Source of the DNA: RGIG4790 sp964437615
Lineage (GTDB): Bacteria > Bacillota > Clostridia > Christensenellales > UBA1242
Length of the DNA: 19,330 nucleotides
NCBI GenBank assembly: GCA_964437615.1
Contig: CAYTHL010000022.1
Coordinates: 1 to 19,330 of the forward strand
Direction: 5' to 3'
Shown here: positions 16,901-19,330 of the stretch, in pieces
Position numbering within the stretch: the stretch's first letter is position 1
Layout of the letters: every line of letters begins with the position of its first letter
Translations under genes and position numbers: made by a program
Notes under the pieces: generated by a model
The model's input: only the letters and a program-made list of their open reading frames with translations
The model's database searches: none
What the model was told of the DNA's origin: nothing

Positions 16901-19330
16901 GTATTGCTGCTATAAACCTGTACATGAGTTATATTAGCCCCGCTGCCAATTTGAACATAGTTTAAGGTAATGCTGCCAATTACACCGCTATATTCACTAT
17001 CCGCAATGTAAATACCTGTAGATTGTAAATTAGAACCATTGCCAATAGCTGTTTTGTCATTGTCAACAACGCTTAAAGTACCCTTACTAAAGTCGCCACT
17101 AAACCCTTCATATTCAGAGGAACCTACACTAACATAGGCAAAGGTAAAGGCACCATAAGTAACACTAATGGATGTGTTGCCGCTTATGTTTGCCAAACTT
17201 AGGCTAAGTAGACACGCATATTTGGTATTTATTGTGGCTGTGTTATACAAAACACACAAAGAATTTTCATCTTTCCTAAGATTATCTGTTCGGTTAAAGT
17301 AAATATATGTATCTTTTATTTGTCCTTTACTTTGTGAAGTCGTCCAATTATAACTTCCAGCCCCAGTTAATTTATACAACAAAGTTAGCGAGCCGTCGGT
17401 GTTTATTGTAAAGCCGGCAAAGGTTAGTTTGTAGGTTACTTGATTGTTGTTGTCGTAAGTGCTTATAGTAATAGTATCTACATAATAGCCAGGCTTGGTT
17501 AAAATATCAAAATTAATGTAGCTGCTTGGGGTAAACGCTGCAATGTGTCCGCCCGAATAGTTGTAGTAGTTGTTGGTGTTGGCGCTTAGTATGTCATTAA
17601 CACTTACCCAAGCGTTGGCAGTATTTTGTTCATATGCCGTTCTAAAATAGCCCTCTGTTCCATTTTCGTTATGCCCATCTTCTCCGTAAGTGTTTAAAAC
17701 AATTATCGCGTTAGAAGAGTTTTTGTCAACATTTTCTTCGCCAACAGCCCCGCTAGATGTATCCGAGCCGTTATTAGATATGCTCCACTCTAGCGTGTGT
17801 GTAAGCTGCATGCCAATTAGGGTAATCTCTATATTGCTGTACCAAATGCCGTTTATATAAGTGCCATAGCCTTGGTTATTAGCGTCGCTTGGGTTCCAAG
17901 AAAAATCTACATTGTACATAATGGCATTAGATATGCCGTAAATGCTGCCAGAATCGGTATAATATGTATAAATTAAGTAAACCTGCTTGGTATTATTATA
18001 ATCATCATTCAAATTTAGCGTAAACACTGCATAATTAAGTTTGCCATATAAGGTTACATTTTTTCCGTACATTATTTTTAAGAAATTTTTAAGGGCATCA
18101 CCACTGGTAATTAAAGTTCCGTTGGAACTATACATAATACCATTTGTAGTACTACTAACATCACTAATAGTATTGTAATAATATGAATAATAGGTTTTAC
18201 TTTCTAAAGAATAGTTTCCTGAAGAATAACTACTTAGGCTTGGCAAAAGGTTAATAACCTCTTCTATTTTAGCGGAAAGAGCGCTCATAACCGTTTTTCT
18301 AGTATCGTCATCTTCAGAAATAACTAATTTATAACTAGTGCCGCCACTAGAAATTTCCATACCAACAATTACTGTAGATACGGTTACAACACTGCCAAGC
18401 GTCTCTATGTTGTTGCGGGTAGCAGCATTTAGGTTTATAATAGTGGTTGCGCCATAACCAATATTGCGGTAATCTTCTACACTATCAATACTATTAGTAT
18501 TAACCTGCGACAGTTGCGAAAGATTGTAAGCCGTTACATCGCCAACGTAGGCGCTATCCTCGCTGCCTTCGTTTTTCTCGTACATAACAAAGTTGTATGG
18601 CTTGCTGGTAATTGTAGCTTTAACAACTACTTTGCTACCATAAGGATCAGCGTCAGATTCTGTTCCGTAAATGCCGCCTTGGTAAGTACTGTTGTAACCA
18701 TACTGGCCATAGGCAATATTTGTTAGGGTTACAACCAAATCTGTTCCGACTATTTCAGAAGGAAAAGAAATTTTAAATGCCCCGTTGGAGCTTGCTGTTG
18801 TAGCCGCTCCTGCCTCGTAGTTGTAATATGCAATAATAGTATGTTCTGCAAAAGTTTCTATTGTGTCGTTAAATTCAAAAAAGGTTACACTAAACTTTAG
18901 CTGCAAATGCTCGTTAAAGTTGCTAAAAGTAAATTTGTAGGTGCTGCCATTAAGTAAGGTTACATCATTTATATTTATTCCCCCGCCGTTTACACCAATA
19001 TCAGCATTGCCCAGGCTATTACCAACACTATCAGCTATTGTAACCTTTTTTGCTAAAAGCACGCTTGTGTTAACCTCGCTGCTACTATTTGTATCTTCTT
19101 TATAAGCATAGCTTTCTTGTGTTACAGAAAATTCTAGCGGATTATCCATAGGCACAACATGCAAAGTTATTAGCACGGTAGATGTGTCGTAACTGTTGCC
19201 GTTACCGTCCGTGCCAGTATAATAAGCTATAGAAACAGGGGCGTTGATTGTGGCGTTTTCAGAGCCGTATGCTATGTTGTCGTCCGCGTTCATACTAGAG
19301 GTGGCGCCCTTGTAGCTAACCATGTTGGTG
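10909..19330 (-). CDS. Giant repetitive surface protein with InlB B-type (Listeria-Bacteroides) repeats, N-terminus cut by window edge
   Basis: More than 2,800 residues are visible. The frame is open to the right edge, with no Shine-Dalgarno or signal peptide near the first ATG (19323), so the true start lies outside. The composition is rich in Tyr, Asn, Ser, Thr and Gly and poor in Cys, as in secreted fibrous proteins. The half near the N-terminus (about 19330-16060) has degenerate beta modules ending in patterns such as NTSISVTYGAF or QSINIHLSYDAKTF. InlB B-type repeats follow, recognised by (F)xGW motifs at 15880-15891, 15229-15240, 14773-14784, 12739-12750 and 11599-11610, and by AxW strand ends (AVW, AKW, ARW) at 15520, 15055 and 14446. 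The C-terminal third contains helical-looking inserts. No LPxTG motif, membrane span, SLH, choline-binding or LysM anchor is visible at the C-terminus, so attachment must be N-terminal, non-covalent or absent. It is probably an adhesin or surface fibre; the ligand is unknown. Confidence 0.85.
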   Translation of the reverse strand, partial: TNMVSYKGATSSMNADDNIAYGSENATINAPVSIAYYTGTDGNGNSYDTSTVLITLHVVPMDNPLEFSVTQESYAYKEDTNSSSEVNTSVLLAKKVTIADSVGNSLGNADIGVNGGGININDVTLLNGSTYKFTFSNFNEHLQLKFSVTFFEFNDTIETFAEHTIIAYYNYEAGAATTASSNGAFKISFPSEIVGTDLVVTLTNIAYGQYGYNSTYQGGIYGTESDADPYGSKVVVKATITSKPYNFVMYEKNEGSEDSAYVGDVTAYNLSQLSQVNTNSIDSVEDYRNIGYGATTIINLNAATRNNIETLGSVVTVSTVIVGMEISSGGTSYKLVISEDDDTRKTVMSALSAKIEEVINLLPSLSSYSSGNYSLESKTYYSYYYNTISDVSSTTNGIMYSSNGTLITSGDALKNFLKIMYGKNVTLYGKLNYAVFTLNLNDDYNNTKQVYLIYTYYTDSGSIYGISNAIMYNVDFSWNPSDANNQGYGTYINGIWYSNIEITLIGMQLTHTLEWSISNNGSDTSSGAVGEENVDKNSSNAIIVLNTYGEDGHNENGTEGYFRTAYEQNTANAWVSVNDILSANTNNYYNYSGGHIAAFTPSSYINFDILTKPGYYVDTITISTYDNNNQVTYKLTFAGFTINTDGSLTLLYKLTGAGSYNWTTSQSKGQIKDTYIYFNRTDNLRKDENSLCVLYNTATINTKYACLLSLSLANISGNTSISVTYGAFTFAYVSVGSSEYEGFSGDFSKGTLSVVDNDKTAIGNGSNLQSTGIYIADSEYSGVIGSITLNYVQIGSGANITHVQVYSSNTYSSATLYGQLWIFIANYMVKNTSSEIGSEIVLNGTVTDNATYALEKNDGGFISNGSALQFTINSATWASADYKTQQSTVTSTLKDSINSNNIISLYLVPLSRHLTITSEVYYSSADGKDGFTLQETADTSKITNGGTAMSYDKLYSLGTSVNNLLASCYTDATTYTSNFGTSKNQNSYTSYGKLGYNDYDYAKSYGNTFILNFNVNYGFSFNEVTFTFGYKDGTKATYTISLTAGTGNFGEDTDTTHKIGTYSVAAGTGDYAGYMVLTFTIYDLYAQSINIHLSYDAKTFNVTYDSSADFGSTDVSTKGDAQTTVTYVYNKVTKLADQLYSRSGYDFIGWTFGNMGDTAANTAQKDTTTGYTLGLPLSSYGYSGLSFDSYYNITLYDTNSDPHAIQITTENADYSLSTSNYSLIYYKYGTFGRVDSGEDAYAYWFNSLAKNYANVFGEQNNGAITMYAVWQAKTFAVDFVYNDVTTNIGSSTANKYTVYWVFDAQLLSTTKVYTATNIQTDDGDYIYYASGSSKTYANYISFDQTTYILALNKLATIKRLGYTFGGWYADASFNNQILDDSNQIITSNKVFNNTILSYMANGDYFESSSGYQDWLNNKIKLYAKWSANTYAVIFDINDYDKDADTQKSAIESLSTTADGVFVYGGGQGTSPASLWVTNVQNNTSFANLAFTVTFDQVFNFTKSELTAYAYRYGYKFLGWYASRTASDNDYGLLENQIFNVDMLISMLNGTYGTNMAGSSAELTLLKGKIDKTSTGSSTAISSHSLYEYKDTTAMKISLSATNDNITQTDTITQTYTSIGNAILVHARWEALPYTINIDLNNWTHTDYTWQDANYAVGGELISSAVVDGTYIGSTNVVGTDVLSLVVVFDTSFGNNTTSVYYNGTLLSTYDSSNPIINNQFGFKFIYDTSISMYTNMLKLITSYGYQITDPTAIDSTNFTTNTTGELVSIENGTNFDYYMLTVAVLFNEEMSASQSNGISGQTNLIDNDTSGTCDIGDRHLQTDVSYSGYAGRAFTIFTTWYNKKDVLTNDLADSTFEDDYINYIEKEGAQLVYETSKGTDESLTTLTGNASITYRYGDDSEFYIVPKNGNYAQTLTLKFNRDDGHTSYLVITTEWDATLKRTILSRVYCYTVNENTSVKTTEFDFVYNTSVYFNAIIAATDTNTGAVNLNYTNLTNIINMFTTFDTKTIINYGANYTIGGNKIFNTFNTGNIYASTLDGNGYYKVNYLFENLSFTISEYKIDGTFAYSRQNTNSYSYNGAVMADDDFYNNGKATDINIFVFRIKYVKVKSTDIILGNKAQTYTVNYYHMLRPADGQTTTWETDEESGATLSDYYETWDNDLYVDWSQYVVYKSVTYKYGQSVDVTYSYTSGLGFLGWFTYNGHAYSLEYQQQTDSSLTEFDMNYAAVYYETVDTYSTDKGVSSQGNTYAQLSDTWLGEWGESTQKVVIYINGEAQNMTVHTYTYDNGYTNYHYDNSAIRGNLSMVGVYTPTSVHRVRYFVWNSSTNSYEERQSSSNEYILGIKREAYITYNGSTEIPINYWELGTNSDYYRTGFSAINTSGLDDTNDYAYSYFVFLLQFVTASDLAAEGITVSDTRYTIDWSTIKSILDAKFGSSGSLANYWTTSSSMTPYEMASTLQTNLTAIYISKMDALGRQNYLENSQIMSYTTIWSGFSREYGSNNLTLDNLAEYLGVSTTYTSVLANLTNYSTGDSQKRLDVLKNQSVILDYISTDWFGFVLQNASQNIGYWPAGTYFAGWIRVYGDEVINVLTTEGSKYALLYDSAYPWNSGNVNIANKYVDGVYSETSLKVYDEKTGFWQECNITKFYEVNQDDNFTSDYDSRVDNDIYVFAAFNRETLEFDESGNIKIGMTEKVSDTLYNYTQSDVYYLSLSENYMTILKGYIEEGDIPPTALTRLIKTYSLTPSTTKPNSSSTYTIAFVYKVYSVNPTTGKPIYEIDSDGTQIIARLADNCLYNGEICGSNFSYLD
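12640..12985 (-). repeat. Further isolated InlB B-type repeat in the giant protein
   Basis: The unit opens with QTYTVNYY, has the core LGFLGWFTYNG (Trp codon at 12739), and closes with the strand MNYAAVYYET. At about 115 residues it is nearer the canonical length than the block at 13810-16055. It is separated from that block by about 275 residues of beta-rich sequence with no clear core motif. Confidence 0.5.
13810..16055 (-). repeat. Block of four enlarged InlB B-type protein repeats
   Basis: Within the giant gene, consecutive units end at the Trp codons near 15520 (YAVW), 15055 (YAKW), 14446 (HARW) and 13810 (TTW). Each next unit opens with a strand such as KTFAVDF, NTYAVIF or PYTINID. Three of the four carry a clear F(I/G/L)GW core. 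Units are about 155-215 residues, two to three times the roughly 70 residues of a canonical B repeat, owing to long insertions. The repeats are degenerate in protein and not repetitive in DNA, so they are old rather than recently expanded. Confidence 0.65.

Noticed and set aside
1..19330. Alternative genetic code with TGA as a sense codon, suggested by no gene ending in TGA
   Set aside because: Over 2,800 codons of the giant gene contain no in-frame TGA and Trp is TGG throughout. The lack of TGA stops in nine genes fits AT-rich stop preference.

Overview
The window is AT-rich bacterial DNA. The genes carry strong GGAG-type Shine-Dalgarno sites, there are Gram-positive-style lipoprotein and single-span surface proteins, and sigmaA-like promoters with 17-bp spacers, several with an extended TGn -10. 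This points to a low-GC Bacillota (Firmicutes), plausibly an uncultured gut Clostridia-type organism, because giant InlB-B-repeat proteins are common there. The lineage is inference. The code is standard: the stops seen are TAA or TAG, Trp is TGG, and no TGA interrupts any long frame.

Layout, left to right. Eight of the nine protein genes lie on the minus strand. Positions 1-121 hold a promoter firing leftwards out of the window. Next come an HtrA-like membrane serine protease (122-1336) and a signal-peptide/C-terminal-anchor protein with an Ig-like domain (1347-2804), only 10 bp apart. Uracil-DNA glycosylase ung follows (2850-3521), with its own promoter at 3538-3566, so ung, the Ig protein and the protease probably form one transcript. 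A 12-bp-stem terminator at 3712-3741 closes a second leftward unit: a single-span membrane protein (7544-8731), an enoate/2,4-dienoyl-CoA-reductase-type flavoenzyme (5221-7482) and cysS (3762-5183), driven from a promoter at 8766-8794. The cysS Shine-Dalgarno lies in a perfect 6-bp hairpin 14 nt after the reductase stop.

The only plus-strand gene (8969-10015) encodes a multi-spanning metal efflux permease of the ArsP_2 type. It has a duplicated G-(I/L)-(V/I)-P-(Q/N)-C motif and a Cys/His-rich central loop. A perfect inverted repeat (GTTTGC-N5-GCAAAC) lies between its -10 box and its ribosome binding site and may be an operator.

The right half is a surface-protein region: a 235-residue lipoprotein (10058-10765) with a strong promoter of its own, and a giant protein of more than 2,800 residues (10909 to the right edge, N-terminus missing). 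The giant protein is built of enlarged InlB-B-type repeats and related beta modules, and no C-terminal wall anchor is visible. The lipoprotein appears to carry one module of the same kind.

The window combines ordinary housekeeping genes (ung, cysS) with envelope genes. The best candidates for something new are the giant protein with its lipoprotein neighbour, the protease/Ig-protein pair, and the two regulatory structures (exporter operator, cysS hairpin). No tRNA, rRNA, CRISPR array, insertion sequence or phage gene was seen.
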